A stretch of 64,000 bases of DNA from a virus: the IMG/VR virus record IMGVR_UViG_3300036770_003657, positions 62,001 through 126,000 of that record. The stretch is one strand, 5' to 3'. The notes beneath the pieces are model-generated. The model made no database searches. It was not told the DNA's origin and worked only from the letters and a program-made list of their open reading frames with translations. Below are positions 56,101-61,617 of the stretch, in pieces. The stretch's first letter is position 1. Each line of letters starts with the position of its first letter. The translations under genes and the position numbers were made by a program.

Positions 56101-59100
56101 ATTTAGGTACACAAATAGCAGCTCTTGCAACAATGCCAGCAAGTATGGCTGACAAAGTTGCAGCTCTAATCACTGATGTAAATCAAAGTATTAGAACTGC
56201 TGATGAAAATCTTGTAATTGGTAAGCAATATAAGATTATAAGCGTAGGCGATACAGACTGGAACACTGTAGCAGGTACAACAGGTGTTACATATGTTGCA
56301 GGTGATATAGTTAAGGTAGCTGCTGTAGGTGCAGGAACTGGTTATGCTACTCTTGTTAATAATGAAGTTAAGGCTGACGCAAGTTGGGCTGAATCAAGTT
56401 TACAAGAATTAGCAGTCACAATGAGACTACAACAAACAGCTATTAAGGCACAAGTTACTGATTATGTAGAGGATAAATTCCCAGGACTAATGACCGAAGC
56501 ACAAAAAGTTAAGTGTGCTCGCGATGCAGGATTATTAATTGATGCTGTACGTTGGGATATGTTGTTCAACAGTAATTTCCGTAGTATCACAGCAGGTCGT
56601 GCATACTATAGAACAGTACTAGCTCTAGTAGCAGATGCTCTTGCAGGTATTAATCAGAAGCAGGCCAGTGTAGCAGCATTTACATTCTTAAAAGGTATCT
56701 TACAAGGTATTGTTGCAAGTAATGCAATTGCGTACGAGCGTGTAACAGCCAATATGGATATTATCCTAGAGATAATTGAAAATGGTTTAGGTGATCAGGC
56801 TAGTCCAGCAATTACTTATGGTGCTGTAGCAGATGCACAACGTCAAGCTGCACACGATAACTTAATTGATAACATTCCATTCTTAAAGCAGGAAATTATC
56901 AAGTATGTTGATGCTACTTTTGACAATATTGAGTATGATGAAGTCAAGTGTGCTCGCGATGTAGAGTTAATTACTACAGCAGTTGCTTACGATATGGTAA
57001 CAGGTAGTAATTATCAAACTGTTACTGCTGCTCGTGGCTACTTGCGTAGCTATGCTAGTGACGTTATAACTGAAGCCAAGCAGAAGCATATTACATTATT
57101 AGCCTTCAAGTATCTAAAGAACTTGCTAACTAATTATGTTGGTGGTAATACAGCAGCTAAGAACAGCATTACAGCTAACATGGACACAATAATCAATACG
57201 GTTTATGATGCACATCAGTCAACCGTGACTGCTGTTACAGCTAGTAATGATACATTTACAACCAATGATACAAGTTGGATGGAAGTTGACACAGCTATTG
57301 TATTTGGTGGTACATTAATTGGTGGCGTAACTGGTGGTACAACTTATTATGTTAAGAGTGTAGAAAGTGCTACAGAGTTTACAATAAGTGCTACACAAGG
57401 CGGTGCTACATTTGATGTTGCTTCAGATGCTAGTGGTTCAATGGCAGTTAAGAAAGTACAAACATTTAATGTAATTATACCAACTGCAAGTGTTACCGTA
57501 AGCGATGATCAAACAACTTTAAACACTTATTTGACTAATAATACCAATATTGAAACATTAGTTACAACGGGTATTAACAATAGTGGTGGTTATGGTTCAG
57601 CTGCTAATGCAGACATTTGCAAGCGTGATATTAGACTACTAGTACAGGCACTAGCATTTGACTTAACATATGGCGGTAACTGGGCAAGTATTACTGCTGC
57701 TAAGAGTTACAGAGATGGTACTAACGCTCTAAACATTCCAAGCGGTGAAGCAACTAATACAAACACTGCATTTAATGCCGTACGTGATAAGATCAAAACA
57801 GATACTTCGTTGGACACTGCTACTGATACAAGAATTGATACTCTTGTAGCTTATGTAACAGGTGTAATTGGTAGTGCAACATATGCTACACCAGCAATAG
57901 TTTATCCAGAACTATTAGGTAGTGATAATGCACTAGAAGCAGCTAGAAATGTTCTAATAAGCAATATTGTTAATGCTAAGGCTAAGGTAATTCGTTATGT
58001 AAATGATCGTGCTTACTTCCAATATGATGTATTAAAATGTGAGCGTGACATTGGATTTATTCTAGATGCCGTAGCAATTGACGTAGCAACAGGCAGTAAC
58101 TATCTAAGTGTACAGGCAGGTATTAGTTACTTACGTGCTAATGCTACAAATGCTGTAGCTGCTCCTCAGAAATGGGCAATCCTAGCAGGATTGAATGCTG
58201 CTAAACAGATTCTAGCTGCAAGAGTTATTACAAACCAAGCAGCAGTTAGTGCAATTCGTGCTAAACTAAGTGTAGTGATTGATATTATCAATGACGGTGT
58301 AGCACCAAGTGTAACATTAAATGGTAGCGATCAAGTAACAGCGGAAAACACAACAGGTAGTCCATATGTTAGCTTGTCATATCCAACTACTGTAACAGGT
58401 GGTGTAGTAGGCAGTATAACTGTTCAAAATAGAATTGATGCTGCTACAACATTACGTACAGGAACAAGTGGTTCAGATCTAATTAGATGGATAGTTATAA
58501 ATGAAGTATTAAATGCAGTCAACGGTACTGCTGCTGCTGGTACTTATGATAAAGCCAAGTGTGCAAGAGATGTAGCATTGATATTAGATGCACTAGCACA
58601 CGATTTATTATACGGTGGTAACTATGCTTCAGTTCGTGTTGCTAATAGTTATTATGCTGGAACAGCTAATCAGTTAGGTAGTAATCCAGATGAAATAGCT
58701 GCTATCACAACTGCTCTAACTGAAGTTAAGAATCGTTTAGATAACTACGCTCCATTTATTGGTACAGGTATTGAAACTAGACTAGATACATTAGTTGATT
58801 TGATCGAAAATGTAATTGATACTGGTAGTACAAGCGCAGAACTTGCAGGTCTTGTAGTTGAATTACCAACTGCTGCAATCCAAGCAAGTGCTCTAGAATC
58901 AGCATATGACACTTTAGTTGCTGCTAAAGAAGCAATGACATATGAAATTTTAGATAGCATCAATAGCAGACCATTCCTAGTATACGATCAAGCCAAGTGT
59001 GAAAGTGATGTAGAAACTATTCTTGACGCACTAAGATATGATATTATGTTAGGCAGTAACTTCAAGAGTATAAGAGCAGGTCAAGCATACTTAAGAAGTT

Positions 59101-61172
59101 ATACTAAGGCAGTTACTCAAGAGCAAAAAGCAGCTACCATTGGAGCACTATACTTTATTAAGAAGTCAGTGTCCGTGGCATTAGATGATGATGCTGATGT
59201 AGCAGATGCAAGTGTAACTATAGCACGTCAACTAATGGACTTAATAATAGATATTCTAGACAGAGGTCCAGCAGTAGTGCCAGGTGATGTAGCTAAACTA
59301 GCTCCTCCATATCAGTCAGAAGTTGTTACAATAACTGCTACTGCTAATACACAAGCAGTATCAACTATATTAAACAACAAGGCATTTATTAAGGCTGAAG
59401 TACGTTCGTTCTTAGACAGAAACTACAGTGAATTAGATTATGACAAGATTAAGTGTGAAAGAGATGTGGATTATATCTTAGACGCACTACGTTATGATCT
59501 AGCATTTGCTGCTGCTAGTGATCAAGCAAATAGTGAAACACGCGAAGCAGGTCTAGCATATTGGAAAGGAAATGCAGGTATTACATTGGGCACACACCCA
59601 AGTAATATCGATGATCCAGACTTTGATGGAGTAACTACTGGTAATGAAAATGAGCAAGATGCTACTGTGGATGCATATACAGAATTAGCAAATATCATTG
59701 AAGCTATATTAAACAATAGTTACACAGCTACTCAAACAGTGGTATCAAAAGGTACTTATGTAAGTGGTGCTAATGCTGCTAGTACTGTAGCTAAAGACTT
59801 AATTCTTAATATTAAGAATATGGTTGCTGCTACAAGTTTAGCAGGTGCTGAAGCTGTGATTCCAACAGCTGATATAAGATATCCAGCACCAGCAGGTGAC
59901 ACTGATGTTAATGATGTATTAGCATTAGATGTTGGTACTAATCTAAAAGCAACACTACCAGCACTAACTACTACAGAAATTACAGCAGCATTTGCTACAC
60001 AGTTCTTCGTGTATAACAAAACTAAGTGTGCTCGTGATGTTGGATTTATTGTAGAGGCTCTAGCATTTGATGCACTGTATGGTGGTAACAAAGAATCTAG
60101 AGTTGCTGCTGATCAATATGCTTACAAAGGTGGTTTAGTAATACCTGTAGCTACAAAAGGACCAACAGTTGGTGGCTTCGCTAGACTAAAAGCAATCATA
60201 GATGATATTGTAGCAGGTGATGCAGTTACAGCGACTACTGGAGTTATAGAAGCACAGCAAGGAACTAGCAATCCAAGTACTTTAACTGGTGTAAGTGATC
60301 TAGTTCAAATTACCATAGATGTACTAAATGGTAAAGCATTACCTGCTCTAGTAGATCCAACATTCAGTGCTGTAACTGGTTACAAACCAGACAACTTAGT
60401 AGTACGTAGCATTGTGCGTGATAGTAGTCCAAGAATAGCAGCAGAGACTATTACATACATCAATGAAACATATGCTGGATTTGGTTATCTACAAGATACT
60501 TGTAAGCGTGACATCGGTCTAACCTGCGATGCTATGGCTTATGACTTGATCTATGGTGGTAATAGTAGAACTAAGTTTGCTGCTGAACAGTATTACAGTG
60601 GTGGTCGTTTCCAGATCCCAGCTGATAGTAAGAGTGCTACAGTGGCCAGCTTTGAGTATCTAGGTGCATTGATCAGAAAAGTAATTAAGAATGAGGCAAT
60701 TATCACATTCCAAAACTTTGTTGATCAAGACAAGAGCAATGAGCAGGCTACAAATAGTGAAGTTGCTAATGTGGCAGCATTGACAGATGCGTTTACAGAT
60801 ATCTTAACAAATGGTTACATCAGTGTACTACAACTTGATGCAACATTTAATGGTAGTGTAGATGATAACACATATGCTACATTCCACCAGGTAAGTACTA
60901 TTACAACAACTGGTCACACACTAGAATGGGTTGGAACTGGTATTGACGTAGATAGTGCTTTACCATACAACGGCGGTGTACCAAAACCAGAGAATCAATT
61001 GGTTAGCGAGAAGGGCGGATTTATTAACTTCACCAGTACAGATGAAAAAGGTGACTTTAGAATTGGTCCAGACTTAACAATCAAGCGTGACTCAGGTAGT
61101 ATCGTAGGTAGAGCGTTTAACAAGAGCTTGTTAGGAGTTGTAACACCATACATCCTAGCACTACAAGGTTAA
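41124..61172 (+). CDS. Giant 6,682-residue repeat virion protein (fibre/adhesin-like)
   Basis: One frame of 20,049 nt without interruption, about 0.7 MDa. N-terminus: MSTNIRFKRSDIPGKVPSLE then LGELALNTADGKLFMK, a fibre-type virion anchor. Residues ~65-300 form a right-handed beta-helix/pectate-lyase-like domain (VLYVAKNGDDSNSGRTLGQA; LKSGEYIEDNPLRVPARVSV). From ~310 to ~6,490 come 34 helical repeats anchored on C-x-R-D-(V/L/I) followed by ILDAVRYD-type helices. Beta domains are inserted near nt 45130-45490, 47540-47800, 49770-50090, 52740-53470, 53640-53835, 56210-56360 and 57215-57470. The C-terminal ~120 residues (FTSTDEKGDFRIGPDLTIKR; SLLGVVTPYILALQG) match ends of phage fibre proteins. 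No catalytic motif was found. Structural role is confident; adhesion is inferred. Confidence 0.85.
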   Translation: MSTNIRFKRSDIPGKVPSLESIDLGELALNTADGKLFMKQEIKAPPGVAAIQKIIEIGATEVPNVLYVAKNGDDSNSGRTLGQAFLTLKKALSIATPGTTIFLKSGEYIEDNPLRVPARVSVVGDNLRNTTVRPKNPTKDIFWVYNGAYIFCMNFKGHIAPSAAVCFPPDGSAGEIVTSPYTQAVTSITTTGTGMRVDGALTTGLRSMVCDAFTQYNQGGIGIHMLNRGNTQLVSIFTICCDISFMCENGGFCSVNLSNSSFGNYGLVSRGASEPLYRGVVKKSAGRQITFKNLARRPNIGDGVLFADYNQRTCDRDNGLVVDSLAFDLLYEGTTQSTFSGLRYWKKDDITTGIEQQEQTAAAIKRAQTVARAVVKDVAFTSPSNSVQQVLSAALGISVGSDTAKRIITEEFDIISKIVADGPNSPALIIGPDLDAAEPEYKKLREQVLDRKAQIVDETITFLKTNYPTLAYVTSKCKRDVDLIIEAVIDDMIFGTNYKTIKATLSYLKATVNEYNVPENQRVATIEAYKFARDRIVPLVQEDATLLARVQANFEIVTKGLEQDAAAPNARGATFIKNLLDPSNADYGLVFPAQQDTDADVVNLVTNLQENKNFVIAEVIDYINKNWPEVVRYGYSETTCSRDLGYAIDAICYDIIYGGNSQTLDAAKRYYNYASGLSELRSSEEVPATIDAFGRAQLLAQRVVIKDEIEATSNATQVINGLTATTQTQVNKLGGLFSVLLKQLETSTVGTSDFIQPNGMRLDDEGLDNAYALLQANKAFIRNDVVNYLSRAYPGFDYDRVKCARDVDYIVDSVCFDLVHGGNRQAVTAGIYYYDFNEETNVLKSVVPNQIKQTVNAYKYMKELLRDVLTCSPVPNPWQGNVPQITDLPAATGSEVVAVGNLIDIINEILQEGPNNTEDSIQRIKQPIGLTASSDPNKIRAFNLLMANRQFIRAEMIAYINQNWYTISDGDTQFARVNTATDLTLGTTTTGYPTVTYQPSLYKSIRDAVLAAKEDIKTETIKFMANSFFDNFSFNKPKCYRDVGLILDAILSDMIFGSNYKTVTAAISYLRAYASEVVGAQKVQTVASLKAAKDITLRRIVTPAAKEEISTRFDIVINILDGARVNDLGEITTNATVDGVSYTQLSGYASALNYPIPVRNNEEDIDRYTAVNILRDNMAFIKEEIVSYIDANFTLNEFDREKCARDVGFIVDALGYDLVFVSNFRAISAGRSYLRANSAKVSGSQKLATLGSFRYLKKLVTELVKGNNLAVNSVQRGMDIIIDILDKGEEATPKYMIPFPATGRSVEYKRARDLVQKNREFIIDDVLTYINTPGLELLPGEVEFKLLTASTSNGITTKTFFTDGTFTVSYTQTETRVVLAVGDLVRVSGRLFGTSNIDGFSSPATYKVASKTDSNLEGDPAKPATTEFKLVNLDGSAVTTFGGPTGKTTTMRFEQVKAANYADPAGFDIRKCRRDLELILDAVYYDTTYGGTLESEVAGKSYVAGALSQLDPLGGQGDEVYATLRAYNYLKSLISTVAQDIVWVPTVGNTTTQVRSPNGSDGSATAAKEMETCIKLIIKLIDDSVTESPAFTDLTTVTSAPSTDWCDPALVKAQKALQAGKEVTKEQVTDFVDENYVLFGYDRDKCARDVGYVIEAVRYDMLFNSNFRSIVAGRSYYRAMSSVVVKDQKTATLASFQHLKDKLLEIVKPVNPDNPTTAESVSVQRVTRSMNIILDILENGIAVEPTILLTEPTGGTGNAYASADRAQLRDDIQANRVTIEDALITWIDGQTVTGQPFEGVTYNETACRRDVEYILDALIYDLTYGGELETTVAARAYYGGTTDINLALGSDEVALTLAAYAQLKTIIDSNSAASVTPTNDLIDIIIDYINTGTEVAAATPDFSWVDNGIRVFNDKLALTATVNKLKMSVTDFVDLNFAYNRDKCYRDVGFLIDALCYDLLYGGNVDTTQAAIAYFDGAVTPKSTIPKQIIQTVAAYERLKEVLDQVVQLKDVTPSGNQFEAKARATASMDLVIKLVKDGPAFTPKKPFLMPAPTSGANCAADADWLNATKMISANRAFLTAEVTAFIKATYPSLVYNQVKCERDVDLIIDAVLYDLTYGGKVATTLAAEAYYEGTSDTLSGVAITGTAGQFSCTSTKLTVGDTVKITGTLGGTGTITGYATGDVYKISVTNGSTTFTLVNLDDTAIVTTAGTPTGLTYTHGQLPASLSGELTESLAAYTYLGDLLELVAAGEKVATSARDTYQNIVVQRVGVGDANGDAATRAGALVKTVLNRIIDGDADTTAAAIAGPSTAWVDEKLVALSNAIDNATFRSDVKAEVNTLLTTKFDIGYTGTQKTQCEQDIDAVIDAVRFDVMFGSNYRSQLAGNAYYRGFSGLANVLGAQKDGSVATFELVKDAILEKVALYTVEQDKGGQAGSTAAGDAAYDLIQLIIDDLNDDGVTETEALVDWVDLDLQDLNDILIDSKTGANGADDLPQLVTDYIDNRYEGSLTYNQADCQEDIRSIIDAVRFDMMFNSNFRTITAARAYFRAQASKVVGEQKAATIEAFKFLKEKLSAIVITSAQAVERVQDRMDLLIRIVDKGEKAIPAYVLPSPTGYNTSRAGTVSFGYARNLIETNREFLKAEVLKFIRTDASTNTLNFNETKCLRDLDLILDAVYYDMTYGGNMESIIAAGAYYLGATAGDITGDQTAAITGDDVAATIDAYERLRDMIKLVAEGKDVSDLQIIFPQVQGDAGSTAGAQTAKNLAYVIRNLVNQEGSFKVTAPTLAQPSIGWVPAALRQPNDLIVLMQTSDTASGAYVGRASIQSQVTEWVRLQLNAANFNAAPSAIADPGSGPLAQYFDDNGITAVGNWTDWFVLIPVTAIVSGQTYKIADLGTTTTWANHAASGNTSAVGDEFVANGTAGTGDGKVVRVLKASQMEPGKRYKIKDAGDTNWNTYSTSIITATSGNTFIANEDAPPTASGTEGTVYEMFTYDITKCERDVQLILEAVRYDMMFDTSFRTATAARSYWRQQANNALSTGSTALSVYPQKEQSTLLFTFMKSVLQTLPAKYPNKALSDLGEGQIPGIVNGSTAYTRIGKLMDYIIGAVGAANLAAVNALLPAKPYSLPLPAGGTNNSSDANFRAARDLIELNRNFIKAEVIAWIDQQKREEREGFQQAEFNFNRSECAEDIDLILDAIYYDLTYGGNMESYTAGLAYYSGIGIESLPADEREATIRAYNYMGMLLYDVARNQLTTSYQTALEQVKGTAGSIETSRRLGELVDIVINVVKGGPKQVPLRVDPDFLAGDETLAFVRIAVQEQKQELQARIADYIDSFILQYNTEKCARDVGLILDAAMYDLVLNSNFQSVTAGSVYLQKAANVVYSTQIGPQLQAIKFIRDQVIRISQTPPLVKNEDAIGRITNLFDTMFDIIDKGVEVAPPIVNIPPVGAAFNPNAVNAANSIIANKEFLKEEVVAYITANYKTYDQSRCSRDVGLIIDAALYDLLLDTNYNSVKAGLAYRRATSSLVLTDQLLETLGGIDFAKQRVVELLDDADAIASVTRSFELISSIIGGGSVPTSRVPLPGSSVYALSRPSGSNYRDPAFQTAATALRDAKATLQTAVTAWINSQINGASVGSTWDGFTYDATKQAKCEEDVGYIIDAVAYDLIYGGNMESLNAGLAYYTATADESLPSNDEIQNTIAAYTYLADQVRTTVNAEFTLEPDTDALSAIEAQNLVLGIRNLIDSRANAVATPSIPSQVWVDPLLQEINQTFIQEKKRLQDVVIDYVNEIDRYTDGAISVPADYDKDKCRRDVGLVLDAVRYDMMFGTNFRTIVAGRSYRRALAASGLIGGAQATANLSAFKELKERVLGKKLVGVEITGTGGTFTCTAPVTDRDAPLVVNQPVRVSGVYATGAGTIGTPGTDSEFSNIATQPKTYYIIATNGTTSFTLSAEVGGAAIATTTGDGGAASAGGLTFEIRPSLESLDEVTTQGLLDTLTADAEDPDTPLVVGREYKIISQGKTTVPAGEFIVGGQYKILQVGDVGQVGTTDYTTTGVIPGTSTPATNTVGLVFQATSTGIGTGQAIYYTDYTLFGARNNDVGTVFVATGSPSSATGGSGQVKSVSFRERAERLFDLFLAILDSDTVAIEALGYDVDTDFDVPAKQGLRPTTQLNGGINNSTTTITVDSNVEYPTAGILLIGTEEITYTGKSGTTGFTGVARGANSTTAAAHADNAVVTCLNPSYYLLTPPELETTDFDNTSDYNDAVAAQTARITARNQINAARQSLEDDLITWIDAQVAANAGDGAGNFGTAFEAYWIANSYEKRTKCREDIKFILDAITYDLTYGGNQETVVAGKAYYDGTVLSVDKLATIDAYTHFKTLLATVAGANSGDDETVTKLVDDLISYIDPKIEDLRQVDADTSWVDSELYVFSDKLKAAANTVAKATTDYVTANFAGLSYDVATCQRDVKLVIDAVRWDMMFNSNFRTIVAARSYYRIQAATVVGAQKEASQKAFEVVKVALDDLVKSDSVAQARVSALMDIVINLLAAVDETAALATLPAISTPYGGTPNASNIGYLNARDRIARNRDFIVDEMSEWLDDQNYTFPAYDKTVCLRDIELVLDAVAYDLTYGGNMASVEAGKAYYAGAVLPNTTGTDHVDATKAAFAHLRNIIEDVALNNTITPTTGVTVTYVQDDQSKETADDAQAGAKVVDLVDIVITWVDSNSGTAEFRPSTNWVDNNLALIASTMLDRKESLGLQVTDFIDAEYPTLFADSDTAAGEDPGYSKDKCKRDVGLVTEAVRWDMMFATNFRSWTAGRAYYRQAENLLADGLASQGQKEASLAGYRFLKGLLATIAGNNVTASNRIKTAMNVVIDTLEYGPTTRNAYDARLVKAVELIDANKDALIATMTTWLQDGAQSLTDGVSFGTNYSEEKCIRDLGYLIDAIKYDLTYGGNMETVTAGLAYYDGVVLQGGVGNTQPGDASHIAKTQEAFTYLGTQIAALATMPASMADKVAALITDVNQSIRTADENLVIGKQYKIISVGDTDWNTVAGTTGVTYVAGDIVKVAAVGAGTGYATLVNNEVKADASWAESSLQELAVTMRLQQTAIKAQVTDYVEDKFPGLMTEAQKVKCARDAGLLIDAVRWDMLFNSNFRSITAGRAYYRTVLALVADALAGINQKQASVAAFTFLKGILQGIVASNAIAYERVTANMDIILEIIENGLGDQASPAITYGAVADAQRQAAHDNLIDNIPFLKQEIIKYVDATFDNIEYDEVKCARDVELITTAVAYDMVTGSNYQTVTAARGYLRSYASDVITEAKQKHITLLAFKYLKNLLTNYVGGNTAAKNSITANMDTIINTVYDAHQSTVTAVTASNDTFTTNDTSWMEVDTAIVFGGTLIGGVTGGTTYYVKSVESATEFTISATQGGATFDVASDASGSMAVKKVQTFNVIIPTASVTVSDDQTTLNTYLTNNTNIETLVTTGINNSGGYGSAANADICKRDIRLLVQALAFDLTYGGNWASITAAKSYRDGTNALNIPSGEATNTNTAFNAVRDKIKTDTSLDTATDTRIDTLVAYVTGVIGSATYATPAIVYPELLGSDNALEAARNVLISNIVNAKAKVIRYVNDRAYFQYDVLKCERDIGFILDAVAIDVATGSNYLSVQAGISYLRANATNAVAAPQKWAILAGLNAAKQILAARVITNQAAVSAIRAKLSVVIDIINDGVAPSVTLNGSDQVTAENTTGSPYVSLSYPTTVTGGVVGSITVQNRIDAATTLRTGTSGSDLIRWIVINEVLNAVNGTAAAGTYDKAKCARDVALILDALAHDLLYGGNYASVRVANSYYAGTANQLGSNPDEIAAITTALTEVKNRLDNYAPFIGTGIETRLDTLVDLIENVIDTGSTSAELAGLVVELPTAAIQASALESAYDTLVAAKEAMTYEILDSINSRPFLVYDQAKCESDVETILDALRYDIMLGSNFKSIRAGQAYLRSYTKAVTQEQKAATIGALYFIKKSVSVALDDDADVADASVTIARQLMDLIIDILDRGPAVVPGDVAKLAPPYQSEVVTITATANTQAVSTILNNKAFIKAEVRSFLDRNYSELDYDKIKCERDVDYILDALRYDLAFAAASDQANSETREAGLAYWKGNAGITLGTHPSNIDDPDFDGVTTGNENEQDATVDAYTELANIIEAILNNSYTATQTVVSKGTYVSGANAASTVAKDLILNIKNMVAATSLAGAEAVIPTADIRYPAPAGDTDVNDVLALDVGTNLKATLPALTTTEITAAFATQFFVYNKTKCARDVGFIVEALAFDALYGGNKESRVAADQYAYKGGLVIPVATKGPTVGGFARLKAIIDDIVAGDAVTATTGVIEAQQGTSNPSTLTGVSDLVQITIDVLNGKALPALVDPTFSAVTGYKPDNLVVRSIVRDSSPRIAAETITYINETYAGFGYLQDTCKRDIGLTCDAMAYDLIYGGNSRTKFAAEQYYSGGRFQIPADSKSATVASFEYLGALIRKVIKNEAIITFQNFVDQDKSNEQATNSEVANVAALTDAFTDILTNGYISVLQLDATFNGSVDDNTYATFHQVSTITTTGHTLEWVGTGIDVDSALPYNGGVPKPENQLVSEKGGFINFTSTDEKGDFRIGPDLTIKRDSGSIVGRAFNKSLLGVVTPYILALQG
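42050..60610 (+). repeat. Array of 34 Cys-anchored helical repeats inside the giant protein
   Basis: By hand count 34 units share the pattern C-x-R/E-D-(V/I/L)-x-x-(I/L)-(I/L)-(D/E)-A-(V/L)-x-(Y/F/W)-D. Sixteen continue as LTYGGNMESxxAGxAYYxG (type A), sixteen as MMFNSNFRTIxAGRSYYRA (type B), and two (first and 32nd) are irregular. From unit 13 onwards types A and B alternate almost strictly, so the growth unit was probably an A-B pair. After type B comes V-x-x-Q-K-x-A-T and a helix with FKxLK; after type A comes an AYxxL helix. DNA copies such as 46088-46160, 48697-48770 and 54538-54610 are very alike. Confidence 0.88.
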
Positions 61173-61184
61173 TAGGTGAAAACA

Positions 61185-61216
61185 GTTACTTACCTGTGAG
61201 GACGCAGGTAAGTAAC
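61185..61216 (+). promoter_or_regulatory. 12-bp perfect hairpin between giant gene and next gene
   Basis: GTTACTTACCTG (61185-61196) pairs fully with CAGGTAAGTAAC (61205-61216), loop TGAGGACG. No U-tract follows on the plus strand, so it is not a normal intrinsic terminator. It may block exonucleases or tune expression of the downstream gene, whose site AAAAAGGAAAGG is 15-25 nt further on. Confidence 0.6.
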
Positions 61217-61241
61217 AACATAAAAAGGAAAGGATTAAAGA

Positions 61242-61580
61242 ATGGCAACAGTACCCTTAAATGCGTTTAAAACAGTTACAGCAAGCGTGACAGCAAGCCC
61301 AACAAATATCTACACAACACCAGCTGGTGTAACAGGTATTATTCTTGGTACACAAGTTACAAATATTACTGATGCAACCAGTGCAGCATTCACAGCCTGG
61401 CATGTCAGAGGAGTTGTATCAAGTGAATTAGTTAATGATTTTGAAATTCCAAACAGCGATGCTATTAGCTTTGTTGCAGGTAAGTTAGTTTTAGAATCAG
61501 GTGACAGTCTTCGTGTACAAGGCAGTCAAAATGGAGCACTTAAAGTAACATTAAGTATTCTAGAATCAGCAAACGATTAA
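61242..61580 (+). CDS. Small beta-sandwich structural protein
   Basis: 112 residues, Thr/Ser/Ala/Val-rich: VTASVTASPTNIYTTPAGVT, VTNITDATSAAFTAWHVRGV, then FEIPNSDAISFVAGKLVLES. It is a probable jelly-roll/beta-sandwich of the kind found as tail fibre-associated or head decoration proteins. It is related in its second half to the 135-residue protein at 35250. It has an SD (AAAAAGGAAAGG) and follows a 12-bp hairpin. No enzyme motif. Confidence 0.62.
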   Translation: MATVPLNAFKTVTASVTASPTNIYTTPAGVTGIILGTQVTNITDATSAAFTAWHVRGVVSSELVNDFEIPNSDAISFVAGKLVLESGDSLRVQGSQNGALKVTLSILESAND

Positions 61581-61617
61581 TAGTCAAGCAATTGACACAG
61601 GATAAGGATAGATAAAA

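Noticed and set aside
41124-61172. Non-ribosomal peptide synthetase, polyketide synthase or toxin as explanation of the giant gene
   Set aside because: No adenylation, condensation, ketosynthase, RHS or protease motifs; termini and neighbours are of phage fibre type.
41124-61172. CRISPR array or non-coding satellite as source of the repeats
   Set aside because: Repeats are codon-phased, diverged at third positions and keep a continuous frame; no short identical repeats with unique spacers.
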